Assembly: GCA_039917615.1 (NCBI GenBank)
Contig: JBDSJD010000004.1
Span: 104,992 to 168,991 of the forward strand
Direction: 5' to 3'
DNA from: ZC4RG30 sp039917615
GTDB lineage: Bacteria; Pseudomonadota; Gammaproteobacteria; Steroidobacterales; Steroidobacteraceae
DNA length: 64,000 nucleotides
The notes beneath the pieces are model-generated. The model ran no database searches. It was not told the DNA's origin and saw only the letters and a program-made list of their open reading frames with translations. The translations under genes and the position numbers were made by a program. How positions within the stretch are numbered: position 1 is the first letter of the stretch; every line of letters starts with the position of its first letter. Below are positions 26,911-35,019 of the stretch, in pieces.

Positions 26911-27819
26911 ATGTTCCTGCAACGCCATGCCCTACGGACAAACGCCGTCCTTGCAGCCATTTTTGCCGTATCCGCAACAGGCTTCTCCAGCTCATCCCAG
27001 GCAGCGGAAAACTGTGACCGTGCCTGCCTGACCGGCCTCATCACAACCTATGTCGATGCCATGGTTGCGCACGATCCCTCGAAGCTGCCCATTGTAGACA
27101 ACGCCAAGATCACCGAGAACTCCAAAGCCATCAAGCTGGCTGACGGTCTCTGGAAGACGGCAACGGCCAAGGGCCAGTTCCGTCAGGACTATGTTGATCT
27201 GAAGAAGCAGGTTGCTGCTGCCCATCTGGTGATCATCGAAGGCCAGGCCCAGGCGCTCTACTCATTGGTGCTGCATGTGACGGACGGGAAGATCTCCGGC
27301 ATCGAAGCACTGGTGCAGCGCGTCACGGCTGAATCACGCTTCAAGCCCACCGAACTCACCAATCCCATCAAGGGCATGAATGATCCGGTGCCGGCAGGCA
27401 AGAAGCAGTCACGCGAGTCGATGATCAGGACTGCCCTCACCTACCCCGAGGGCCTGCGTGTCGGCAGCTTCACCGATGGTGGAACCCCCTTCGCACCGGA
27501 CACCTATCGCGTCGAGAACGGCACGGTTACGGCCGGCGGCAACTGCGGCCGCACCGACTGCGGCATGTATGCGCAGAACATCCTCGTGCACCCCAGCATC
27601 ATTGCCAGCGTAGCCGCGGTGGACGAAGAAAACGGCACCGTGCTGCTGTGGATGAACTTCGGTCACACCGGTTCATCGTACGGCGAGGGAAATTCGCTGG
27701 TGACCTTCGAGGCCTTCAAGGTCTGGGGTGGCCAGATTCACGCCATCAACGCGTTCTTCCTCGGCCTGCCCATTTCTACAGCGCGCTTCTGGCCTTCTTC
27801 TGATCCGATTCCGAAGTAG
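26911..27819 (+). CDS. Exported protein with one 'CDRACL' (DUF8021-like) domain
   Basis: A 302-residue exported protein. The signal peptide ends near SSQAAEN, and the mature protein begins with CDRACLTGLITTYVDAMVAHD, the signature shared with both halves of the 29402 protein. This N-terminal helical segment followed by a short strand (LPIVDNAKITEN) resembles the DUF8021 family and, more loosely, SnoaL/NTF2 cone folds with many strands. The last third carries two close cysteines (NCGRTDCG). RBS GGGGGATC directly precedes ATG 26911. It lies 85 bases after the G8 gene, so they may be co-transcribed. No catalytic residue set is evident; function unknown. Confidence 0.75.
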   Translation: MFLQRHALRTNAVLAAIFAVSATGFSSSSQAAENCDRACLTGLITTYVDAMVAHDPSKLPIVDNAKITENSKAIKLADGLWKTATAKGQFRQDYVDLKKQVAAAHLVIIEGQAQALYSLVLHVTDGKISGIEALVQRVTAESRFKPTELTNPIKGMNDPVPAGKKQSRESMIRTALTYPEGLRVGSFTDGGTPFAPDTYRVENGTVTAGGNCGRTDCGMYAQNILVHPSIIASVAAVDEENGTVLLWMNFGHTGSSYGEGNSLVTFEAFKVWGGQIHAINAFFLGLPISTARFWPSSDPIPK

Positions 27820-27821
27820 CT

Positions 27822-27847
27822 GGCGCTCCTTGCTGCGTCTGAGCGCC
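27822..27847. terminator. Hairpin between convergent genes
   Basis: A 7-bp perfect inverted repeat, GGCGCTC (27822-27828) and GAGCGCC (27841-27847), with a 12-base loop. It lies immediately after the rightward gene and before the leftward dehydrogenase gene. No T-tract is obvious, so this is a modest call. Confidence 0.4.
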
Positions 27848-27896
27848 CTCTTCTACCGGCACGCCCCGATGCTCCGCCCCTCCGCTTTCAACTCAC

Positions 27897-29405
27897 TCAC
27901 TTCTGCGGAGCCAGTGCGGCGCGGGCCGCGGCGGCTTTCAGCGCAGCCTGTTCACGCTCATAGGTGCCGGGAGCAACCGGGATCATGCGCGCGACACGGC
28001 CGGGGCTCGCGAGCAGGACGTAGAGAAAACCATCCGGACCTTGCACGACGGTGCGCACGCGGCCCATCTCGGCAAAGACAATCTCCTGGTGCGTGACCTT
28101 GTCACCTTCGGTCACCACGCGACGCAGTGAACGTCCGAGGAGGTTTGCGATGAAGAGGTGGTTCTTCCAGGCCGGGTAACGGGCGCCGGTGTAGAAAGTA
28201 ATGCCCGAGGGAGCCACCGTCGGCGACCACCAGACCACTGGTTGTTCCATGCCGGCGCGCCCCGTGCCTTCGATGGTTTCGCCGAATGCCGGAGCGCCGT
28301 TGGAGATCAAGGGCCAGCCGTAGTTGTGTCCAGGCTCGATGCGGTTGAGCTCGTCGCCGCCGGTTGGGCCGTGTTCCGTGGCCCACATCTTGCCGGTGAC
28401 CGGATGGTATTGCAGACCCTGGACATGGCGGTTGCCGTAACTCCAGATCGAGCCGAGGGCGCCGGCCTGCTTGACGAAGGGATTGTCGGGCGGAGTGCTG
28501 CCGTCATCCATGACGCGGTGGATCTTGCCGAGCGGGCTCTTGAGATCCTGGGCGTCGAGGGCATTTCCACGCTCGCCGAGAGTGAAGAAGAGGTGACCCT
28601 GTCGATCCCAGTAGAACCGGCAGCCGTAGTGGCTGGTGTCCTGGTAGTAGAACTGGGGTGCGGCGCGGAAGATGGTTTGCTGGTCGACCCAGGCGCCGTC
28701 GCGGATGCGTCCGCGAACAATCACAGTCATCGAGAGCGGGCGGTTGCCGCCGGTGGCTTCACCCATCGCTTCGGTATAGGCGAGGTAGACCCAACCATTC
28801 CTCGTGTAGTCTGGATGGATGGTCACATCGAGGTAGCCGCCGTCCTGACGGACGTAGGTTTTCGGCGTGCCGCGGATCGGCTCGGCGACAAGTTTGCCTT
28901 TCCTGACTTGTCGCAAAGTGCCGGGGCGTTCGGTGACGAGCATATCGCCATCGGGCAGGAAGACGAGACCCCAAGGCGTGTCGAGCGGGCCCGCGACGGT
29001 CTCGAGGCGGAATTCCTGCAGCTCGCTCTTGAAGACGACGGAGTCGGGCGGGCTCGGATAGGGGATCTGGCCGAAGGCAAAACGCGTGGCCTCGGAGCGG
29101 ATGTAGCTGATCATCGCCGTCTGCTCCGCCTCGGAGAGCAAATTCCCGTAGGGAACCATGCCGAGCTTTGGAAAGCCGTCGCGCATGCTCCTGCGAATAT
29201 CAGCGTCGGTGCCGCCGTGAACCCAGATGGTGTCGAGCAGGTTGGGAGCGTTGGCGCCCACGAGGTTGGGCCCGTGACAGCCTGCGCAAAGCTCCTGGGC
29301 GATGCGAGCGGCGGACCGTGGCGTTACTTCAGCGGGGAGCACTGCTGCCGACGAAAAGCCCGCAAGGATGGCGGCGAGCAGCGCGGTCGTAGAGACGGGT
29401 TTCAT
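27897..29405 (-). CDS. Exported cytochrome c-PQQ-type sugar dehydrogenase fusion
   Basis: A 502-residue exported fusion. A signal peptide (MKPVSTTALLAAILAGFSSA) precedes a small cytochrome c domain with the haem motif CAGCH (residues 40-44) and a likely Met axial ligand in GMVPYG. The rest is a six-bladed Asd/YliI-type glucose/sorbosone dehydrogenase propeller (PWGLVFLPDGDMLVTERPG, HYGCRFYWDRQGHLFFTLGE, GLQYHPVTGKMWATEHG). It would oxidise sugar or aldose-like substrates in the periplasm with PQQ and pass electrons to its own haem. The start ATG at 29405 overlaps the stop of the upstream two-domain CDRACL gene (ATGA), so the two are translationally coupled. Confidence 0.85.
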   Translation of the reverse strand: MKPVSTTALLAAILAGFSSAAVLPAEVTPRSAARIAQELCAGCHGPNLVGANAPNLLDTIWVHGGTDADIRRSMRDGFPKLGMVPYGNLLSEAEQTAMISYIRSEATRFAFGQIPYPSPPDSVVFKSELQEFRLETVAGPLDTPWGLVFLPDGDMLVTERPGTLRQVRKGKLVAEPIRGTPKTYVRQDGGYLDVTIHPDYTRNGWVYLAYTEAMGEATGGNRPLSMTVIVRGRIRDGAWVDQQTIFRAAPQFYYQDTSHYGCRFYWDRQGHLFFTLGERGNALDAQDLKSPLGKIHRVMDDGSTPPDNPFVKQAGALGSIWSYGNRHVQGLQYHPVTGKMWATEHGPTGGDELNRIEPGHNYGWPLISNGAPAFGETIEGTGRAGMEQPVVWWSPTVAPSGITFYTGARYPAWKNHLFIANLLGRSLRRVVTEGDKVTHQEIVFAEMGRVRTVVQGPDGFLYVLLASPGRVARMIPVAPGTYEREQAALKAAAARAALAPQK

Positions 29406-31249
29406 GGTTGCGTTGCCTGCCCCGTAGGCATCCTGACCCACCCACCCTGCCCTGGCCCGTACCACTTTGTATCCCATCCGGTGGGCTTCGCATCCTGCCG
29501 ATTCACCAGCACCGCCTGCACTTCCTGGATCTTGCCCGACTTCACGCTGAAGAATTCACCGACGATGCGGTCGATCTGCGTCACCGACGCTGCGTTCTGT
29601 ACGCCGTCGACCTTGCCGAAGCGCAGGACAGTCAGCACGATGCCGCGCTCTTCATCTACTACGGCATGACGCAGATCCCACAGGTTACGGCCGATGAACT
29701 GGCCGCGATCAAACCCTTCCGCCACCGTCGCATACTTGCCGTTGCGCACGGTGCCAGTGAAATGCACGCCGTTCTCGAAGCGCGTGGTATCGGGCATTAC
29801 ATCCGTGCGGTGGTATTCCGGCGTGCCATTGGTCTGGAAAGCGCGCCAGTAACCGTCTGCCACCGACACCAGCTCGTAATAGGAATTGCGCTCTGATGGC
29901 GGGATCGGCAGTTTCAGGAATGCAGAAGGCTCCTTGTCCAGCTGCTCCGGCCCCCACCACGGATCGCCCGCGTCGCCCTTGTTGCAACGGATGATCTCCA
30001 TCTCGGTGATGGCGCCGTTCGCGACCTTCAGGCGCAGGATCTCAATGGTCTCCGAGCCATCTGCATTCGTGACGACCACCTGAGTGCCAGTGTCGCCAAG
30101 TCGCTCGTTGACGATGTCGAACCGCCAGCGCACCTTCTGTGCGGCGGGCCAGAACGCGCGAGCCAGCGGCACCTCATCGCCATTGAGCGTGATTCTGGCC
30201 TTGGCGGCTTGCGGCAGCGCGCGCGCATCCTTGGCGAACAGCGCGGCGTAGTACGCGTCGATGTAACGCGTGAGGCATGCGCGATCACAGGATATCGGCG
30301 CCCAGCCACCGCGCGTCGGACCGTAGTCCGGCGCCCAGGCGGAGGGCAGCTTCTCGTCGCGATTGACCATCACGGCCTGGATGTCCCAGATCTGGCCCTT
30401 GCGTACGGCAAAGAACTCGGTCACCAGACGCGTCGCGGCCTGCGCGGGGCGGTTCGGCGTAACGCCGGACTTGAGGCCGAAGCGCGCGACGCTCATCACC
30501 ACGCCGTACTCTTCATCCACCACCGGGTAACGCAGGTCCCAGATATTGCGGCCCGCATGGGAGCCGACGTCGAACTGCTCCGCAGCGCTCATCGCCTGGT
30601 TGTTCGCGAACGCGACGTCGGTGGTTTTGTAGCCGTTTTCCAGTCGCTGCACGTTCGGCCATAACTCGGCCGGGTGGTATTCAGGTGTGCCGTTGGTGTT
30701 GAAGGCGCGCCAGTAACCTTCAGCCGCGGCGACCAGGTCGTAGTAGGAATCCTGTTCGGCGCGACGGATCTTCATGTTGAAGTTCGCGTTGGGCTTCTGC
30801 AGCGTTTTCAGATCCCACAGCCCGCCTTCGGTGACATTGCGGACCAGGATGGCCTCCGCTTCGGTGATGCGCGAATTCTTCACCTTGAGCCGGAAGGAGT
30901 AGAGGTACTGCGAGCCATCGGCATTATTGATGACGGCTAGCGTGCCCGTGTCGCCCCAGCGCGGGTTGGCGATATCGATGCGCGACTGCACGGACGCGGC
31001 CTGGTCCCAGAAGAGGCCGCGTCCGGGGACGACGTCGTCGTTCATCGTGAGCTTTGCGTTGGAGGCGAAGGGCACGCGTGCAGGATCGTTGGCGATGAGA
31101 CCGGCGATGTATGTGTCGATCGCGCGCGTGAGGCAGGCGCGGTCGCAGGAGTTAGTCGCGTCGCGCGGGCTCTGTGCAGAGGCAAGTGAAGTGGTCACTA
31201 GTGCGACAATCGCGCCGACCAGGGCGCGGGCCATGCGGACACCATTCAT
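29402..31249 (-). CDS. Exported protein with two tandem 'CDRACL' (DUF8021-like) domains
   Basis: A 615-residue exported protein: signal peptide (MARALVGAIVALVTTSLASA) then two homologous halves. The first opens SCDRACLTRAIDTYIAGLIA (about residue 34) and the second ISCDRACLTRYIDAYYAALF (about residue 318); both continue with an AKLT/ARITLN strand, a YW(R)AF-type segment (EGYWRAFNTNGTPEYH and DGYWRAFQTNGTPEYH) and a HAVVDEERGIV / YPVVDEEYGVV strand. The halves are diverged, so this is an old duplication. Its stop overlaps the start of the cytochrome-dehydrogenase gene. The single-domain paralogue is at 26911. Function unknown; coupling to a periplasmic oxidase suggests a partner or substrate-handling role. 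GGGGAGT precedes the ATG. Confidence 0.78.
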   Translation of the reverse strand: MNGVRMARALVGAIVALVTTSLASAQSPRDATNSCDRACLTRAIDTYIAGLIANDPARVPFASNAKLTMNDDVVPGRGLFWDQAASVQSRIDIANPRWGDTGTLAVINNADGSQYLYSFRLKVKNSRITEAEAILVRNVTEGGLWDLKTLQKPNANFNMKIRRAEQDSYYDLVAAAEGYWRAFNTNGTPEYHPAELWPNVQRLENGYKTTDVAFANNQAMSAAEQFDVGSHAGRNIWDLRYPVVDEEYGVVMSVARFGLKSGVTPNRPAQAATRLVTEFFAVRKGQIWDIQAVMVNRDEKLPSAWAPDYGPTRGGWAPISCDRACLTRYIDAYYAALFAKDARALPQAAKARITLNGDEVPLARAFWPAAQKVRWRFDIVNERLGDTGTQVVVTNADGSETIEILRLKVANGAITEMEIIRCNKGDAGDPWWGPEQLDKEPSAFLKLPIPPSERNSYYELVSVADGYWRAFQTNGTPEYHRTDVMPDTTRFENGVHFTGTVRNGKYATVAEGFDRGQFIGRNLWDLRHAVVDEERGIVLTVLRFGKVDGVQNAASVTQIDRIVGEFFSVKSGKIQEVQAVLVNRQDAKPTGWDTKWYGPGQGGWVRMPTGQATQP

Positions 31250-31331
31250 GGTAAGTACTCCCCGTTTTCTTGGGGCAATTGTAGTCGAGTAGCGGCGCGA
31301 TACGCGTCGTAATCCTGCTCGGGTGGGACCG

Positions 31332-32114
31332 TCAGCGCGGCGCTTGTCCGACCATCAGGTCAGCAAGCGGACCGGCCACGGCCTGCGCCCAGACCTCGTA
31401 TCCCTGTGGTCCGGGGTGGATGCCGTCACTCATCAGCGCCGCCGGAATGTTGCCGTCCGCATCCGTGAACAGCGCGCCGATGTCGCGATAAAACACCCAA
31501 TGACCATCGTCCAGCTTTGCAATGCGCTGATTGAGGGCAGCCACCGTGCGACGCACTGGCGCCCGCGCACTAGCGCGCGGTAGCACGCCGAGCAGCAGGA
31601 CGCGCGCTTGCGGAAAACTCAAGCGCACCTGCTGCACCACCGCAGCGACACCAGCGCCGATCTCTTCGACCGTATCGTGCCCGATATTGTTGGTGCCGAT
31701 CATCAGCATCACTGCGCGCGGTGCGAAGCCGCGACCTTCGCCATTCTGCAGTCGCCACAAAAGGCCCTGCGTGGCATCGCCCGAGATGCCGAAGTTGACG
31801 ATGCGCCAGTTGCCAAAGTGACGCTGCAGCGCCGCAGCGCCTGCGGTGGGGCCGGCGGTGTCACGCCAGAAATCGGTGAGGGAATCTCCGAGCAGCAGCA
31901 GTTCCGGATCCGCGCTGGCCGTGACGGCGAGGTTTTCCTCATGACGTGACAGCGGCCAGCCTGCCGGTGCCGGCTCTATGGCGCGATTGCGGCCGCGCGG
32001 CAATACCTCCAGCAGCTGCGGCATCCATTGCAGCAGCGCGGCGCGGCGCTGCAATGCGAAGAAGCCCACGCCCGCCATGGTCACCAGCAGCGCCACCGCC
32101 ATGGGGCGACGCAT
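31332..32114 (-). CDS. SGNH/GDSL-family hydrolase
   Basis: A 260-residue hydrolase with an N-terminal signal or membrane anchor (MRRPMAVALLVTMAGVGFFA). The SGNH blocks are all present: LLGDSLTDFW (Ser nucleophile), NFGISGDAT (Gly), IGTNN (Asn) and DGIHPGPQGY (Asp-His). The sequence most resembles the platelet-activating-factor acetylhydrolase-like branch, which removes acetyl or short acyl groups. Start ATG 32114 follows GGAGGGG; the frame is open 72 bases further. It probably deacylates an extracellular or periplasmic glycan or ester, in line with neighbouring exported hydrolases. Confidence 0.83.
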   Translation of the reverse strand: MRRPMAVALLVTMAGVGFFALQRRAALLQWMPQLLEVLPRGRNRAIEPAPAGWPLSRHEENLAVTASADPELLLLGDSLTDFWRDTAGPTAGAAALQRHFGNWRIVNFGISGDATQGLLWRLQNGEGRGFAPRAVMLMIGTNNIGHDTVEEIGAGVAAVVQQVRLSFPQARVLLLGVLPRASARAPVRRTVAALNQRIAKLDDGHWVFYRDIGALFTDADGNIPAALMSDGIHPGPQGYEVWAQAVAGPLADLMVGQAPR

Positions 32115-32226
32115 CACTGCCCCTCCGGGAGCGAGATCCTGATCCTCGGTAATCGCCTTGCCATCCGTCACCTCCAAGCTCATCATCCCACTTAACCTTC
32201 GTGTCAGAAAAAATCAGGTTCATTCC

Positions 32227-33195
32227 ATGAAAAATTCGACCTTATCCACCATGGCGCATTCTGAAGTTCCCGCCCGGGCGCGGCGTTCGGCACTGGTACT
32301 GCTTGCCCTTGTCGCGCTCGGCGGCCCGGCGCTGGCCGCCGAACCGCCGCGGCCAGACGAGCCCGGAACAGGTCGCTTCCCCGCCCTCAAGGAGGAAGTG
32401 GCGAGCCTGCCGAATCATGTGGTTTATCGTCCGGCGGATCTCTCTGCTCTGGGCAAACAGAAGCTGGGAGTGTTGGCCTGGGGTAACGGCGGCTGCTCCG
32501 AAAATGGGGCGAGCGTGCGGTTTCACCTGCTGGAAATTGCCTCGCACGGCTATCTGGTGATCGCCACCGGGGGGATCTACAGCGGTCCAGGTGCCCATAC
32601 GCCGCCGAAGTATCCTGCGCCGCCACCGGGACAGCCCGCGCCGCAGCCTACGACGGCGGCGCAGATGTCGCAGGCAGTGGACTGGGCCCTGGCCGAAAAC
32701 AGGCGCGCCGGCAGCCCTCTGTTCGGTCGCATCGATCCGAAACAGATTGCCTACTCGGGGCACAGCTGCGGAGGAATGCAGACGCTGAAATTGGGCGGCG
32801 AACCGCGAGTCCGTACACTGATCGTCCACAACAGCGGCATTCCGGATCCGTGGCCGGCACAGTTTCCCAAGATGGATCTCAACAATGCTTCGCTGCTGGC
32901 CCTGCACACTCCAGTCTTGTACATCCTTGGTGGAGAGAAAGACGTGGCATACAAGATGGGCATGGACAACTTCCGGCGCATCTCGCATGTACCCGTAGCG
33001 GTCGCGAATCTGCCAGTGGCCCACGGGGGTACATTCAATGAACCCAATGGCGGCGCGGCGGCCGCAGTGGCGGTGCGCTGGCTGGACTGGCAGCTGCGTG
33101 GCGACAAGAAGGCCGCGAAGTACTTCGTCGGTAAGGATTGCGATCTGTGCCGCGATTCACGCTGGACATACGAACGCCGCCAGTTCCCTAAATGA
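32227..33195 (+). CDS. Exported alpha/beta hydrolase, paralogue B
   Basis: A 322-residue exported alpha/beta hydrolase and paralogue of the 17464 protein. Signal region about residues 20-38 (SALVLLALVALGGPALAA); oxyanion stretch LAWGNGGC; nucleophile elbow GHSCGG (Ser180); late His in VAHGGTFNEPNGG; final DCDLC tail. A proline-rich insert (PPKYPAPPPGQPAPQP, about 127-142) is absent from paralogue A. Start ATG 32227 keeps the signal peptide; upstream frame extends without function. Divergent from the SGNH hydrolase gene, with 112 bases between the starts. Likely an extracellular esterase; the duplicated pair suggests related substrates. Confidence 0.78.
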   Translation: MKNSTLSTMAHSEVPARARRSALVLLALVALGGPALAAEPPRPDEPGTGRFPALKEEVASLPNHVVYRPADLSALGKQKLGVLAWGNGGCSENGASVRFHLLEIASHGYLVIATGGIYSGPGAHTPPKYPAPPPGQPAPQPTTAAQMSQAVDWALAENRRAGSPLFGRIDPKQIAYSGHSCGGMQTLKLGGEPRVRTLIVHNSGIPDPWPAQFPKMDLNNASLLALHTPVLYILGGEKDVAYKMGMDNFRRISHVPVAVANLPVAHGGTFNEPNGGAAAAVAVRWLDWQLRGDKKAAKYFVGKDCDLCRDSRWTYERRQFPK

Positions 33196-33201
33196 CACAT
33201 C

Positions 33202-33231
33202 GCGTAGGCGAGCGGCAAAGCTCGCCTACGC
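33202..33231. terminator. Strong bidirectional hairpin terminator
   Basis: A perfect 12-bp inverted repeat, GCGTAGGCGAGC (33202-33213) and GCTCGCCTACGC (33220-33231), with a six-base loop GGCAAA. It sits precisely between the convergent hydrolase B gene and the outer-membrane protein gene. Confidence 0.75.
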
Positions 33232-33240
33232 ATTCGCAGA

Positions 33241-34005
33241 TCAGTTCAGATCCCGCGCCAGGATCAGCTTGAACACCAAGTCGTCCGATGCGGCTGTAAG
33301 GCCAAACCCGAGCCCAGCCTGCACCTCAATCTTCTTGCCGACGTAGTCCGTGACAGCAAACAACTGGTGGGACTGCTGGCTGCTGGATGCGAAATTCTTC
33401 AGCGGCCCGAAGTCTGCATATTCTTCGAGCGCCAGCGCGAACCGCGGCGAAACGTTATAGGCCAGGCGCATTGATGGCGCGAACACTACATCGCCCAGGC
33501 TCTCATACGCCGTGTCGAGGATAGGATTGAAGATTACGTCGAATTTGCCAAGGTGCCAGCCCACAATCGGCCGGAATTCAGAGGTGACGCGAGTGGTGTC
33601 CCAGTCGCGCGAATTGAAGCCCAGTTCAAAACCCAGCCCGTAGACGAAAACCTGATCCGCTGCGTTGGGGCGCGCCACCAGTGCGCGCAACTTGAGGCCG
33701 TTGTAGACAGTCTTGCCGTGGCCAACGCTGTACAGGGGAAGGTACAAGCCGGCCTCGAACCACGAATTCACCCCATAGGCCCACTCCGTCACGCCGTTGA
33801 GCGAGTGATTGGGCGCGATGCCGCCGGGTGCTGGCGGCGTGGCCGAACCCCTGAAGGTGTAGTTGTTGTGCCAGGTGAGATTGAAGACGCCGGGCTCTGC
33901 AAGGCCGCCGTCGTAGACCTGGATCTCATCGGCCTGTGCATGACAGAGCAACGGCACACCCACAAGAGCAAGCAGCATGACGGTTGTGGTGAAATTGAAT
34001 CGCAA
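33241..34005 (-). CDS. Outer-membrane beta-barrel protein (MetA-pathway-type)
   Basis: A 254-residue protein with a signal peptide (MRFNFTTTVMLLALVGVPLL, ending CHAQA) and a mature region made of alternating amphipathic strands (FNLTWHNNYTFRG, SWFEAGLYLPLY, RFALALEEYADFGPL). The pattern resembles the small outer-membrane barrels of the phenol-MetA degradation / copper-resistance type transporter group. Such porin-like proteins may admit hydrophobic substrates. Unusually it ends in LARDLN rather than phenylalanine. GGAGG precedes the ATG. The location next to exported esterases fits import of their products, which is inference. Confidence 0.7.
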   Translation of the reverse strand: MRFNFTTTVMLLALVGVPLLCHAQADEIQVYDGGLAEPGVFNLTWHNNYTFRGSATPPAPGGIAPNHSLNGVTEWAYGVNSWFEAGLYLPLYSVGHGKTVYNGLKLRALVARPNAADQVFVYGLGFELGFNSRDWDTTRVTSEFRPIVGWHLGKFDVIFNPILDTAYESLGDVVFAPSMRLAYNVSPRFALALEEYADFGPLKNFASSSQQSHQLFAVTDYVGKKIEVQAGLGFGLTAASDDLVFKLILARDLN

Positions 34006-34054
34006 GATGTCCTCCGACTTCTGGATTGGCCAACTTCAAGTATGGCGCGTCTGC

Positions 34055-34954
34055 TCAAGGCCCCACCGGCTGTGCCGAGCGCGCCACCCGAATCTCCGAA
34101 ATCAGTCCATCGCGCAGCGTGTAGTAGACGAATACCGGCACGCGGATCGATTCGCCTTTCTTCAGCGGCGCCACCACGAAATCCGGAGCATCTTCCAACG
34201 CGGTGAATACACTTACGAAGTCGCCGACGACTGCCTGGTCGTCATAGACGATCTGCCTGATCTCCAGATCCTCGCGCACCGTCCGGAACATCTTCGTATA
34301 GAAATCGACAATGGCTTTCTTGCCGTTGAGCTCCGCCACCGTGCTCAGATGCAGTTTCACGTTGTCGGTGTAGAACGCGGCGTATTTCTCCGAAAGCCCG
34401 CCCGAAAACGCACGCGTGTAGGCAATGAACGCCGCGCGCTGACCGGCCTGATCGCCGAGCCGTGGCGCCTTGGTGACACCGGTCTCCGGCTTCCAGGTCA
34501 TGGTCTTCAGCGTCTTGATCTTGCCGTTCACCACCGTGTAATGCGCGAAGAACTTCACCGTGAGGATGTCGCCCGGCAGCAGCGCACCGAAGGTGAAATC
34601 CGGTCGCGCCTTCGAAGCGACGAAGTCCATGTCTATCTCCGCGAAGATGTGGTCTTTGTCCCACATCACCACCTGCGGGCGGATGATTTCGCGCACGCCG
34701 TCGTGCGCCCAGGCCAGGAATTCGTTCATTTCCTTGTGGCCGCGACGCACGCCGCTGCTACTGATCATCTGCGTATCAGTTGCAAAGTACTTTTCGATCA
34801 GGCCCCGGTCGTCGCCGGTGTTGAAGTCCCGTACATAGGCGCGATAGTCGAGCGGCATCTCGCCCGTTCCCTGCCAGCTCTCGGCCTGTGCGGCAGCAGC
34901 GCCGACAGTAAACGCGAGCACTGCAAAGAGTCTGCCCAAGAGATTTTGCGACAT
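34055..34954 (-). CDS. Exported protein with two SnoaL/NTF2-like domains
   Basis: A 299-residue exported protein: signal peptide (MSQNLLGRLFAVLAFTVGAA) and two similar cone-shaped SnoaL/NTF2-like halves. The first has YRAYVRDFNTGDDRGLIEKY and HKEMNEFLAW; the second AFIAYTRAFSGGLSEKYAAF and KKAIVDFYTKMF. Such domains bind small hydrophobic molecules or catalyse isomerisation/hydration; SnoaL-like enzymes act on polyketides and haloalkane-like compounds. An ATG 21 bases upstream (34975) is an alternative start. It lies 50 bases from the outer-membrane protein gene on the same strand and could be its operon partner. Confidence 0.75.
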   Translation of the reverse strand: MSQNLLGRLFAVLAFTVGAAAAQAESWQGTGEMPLDYRAYVRDFNTGDDRGLIEKYFATDTQMISSSGVRRGHKEMNEFLAWAHDGVREIIRPQVVMWDKDHIFAEIDMDFVASKARPDFTFGALLPGDILTVKFFAHYTVVNGKIKTLKTMTWKPETGVTKAPRLGDQAGQRAAFIAYTRAFSGGLSEKYAAFYTDNVKLHLSTVAELNGKKAIVDFYTKMFRTVREDLEIRQIVYDDQAVVGDFVSVFTALEDAPDFVVAPLKKGESIRVPVFVYYTLRDGLISEIRVARSAQPVGP

Positions 34955-35019
34955 CTGCGCCCCCGCCATCTCCATCTGATGTGGCGAGCTTAGCCGAAGA
35001 GCCTTGCGTTGATTGCTGC

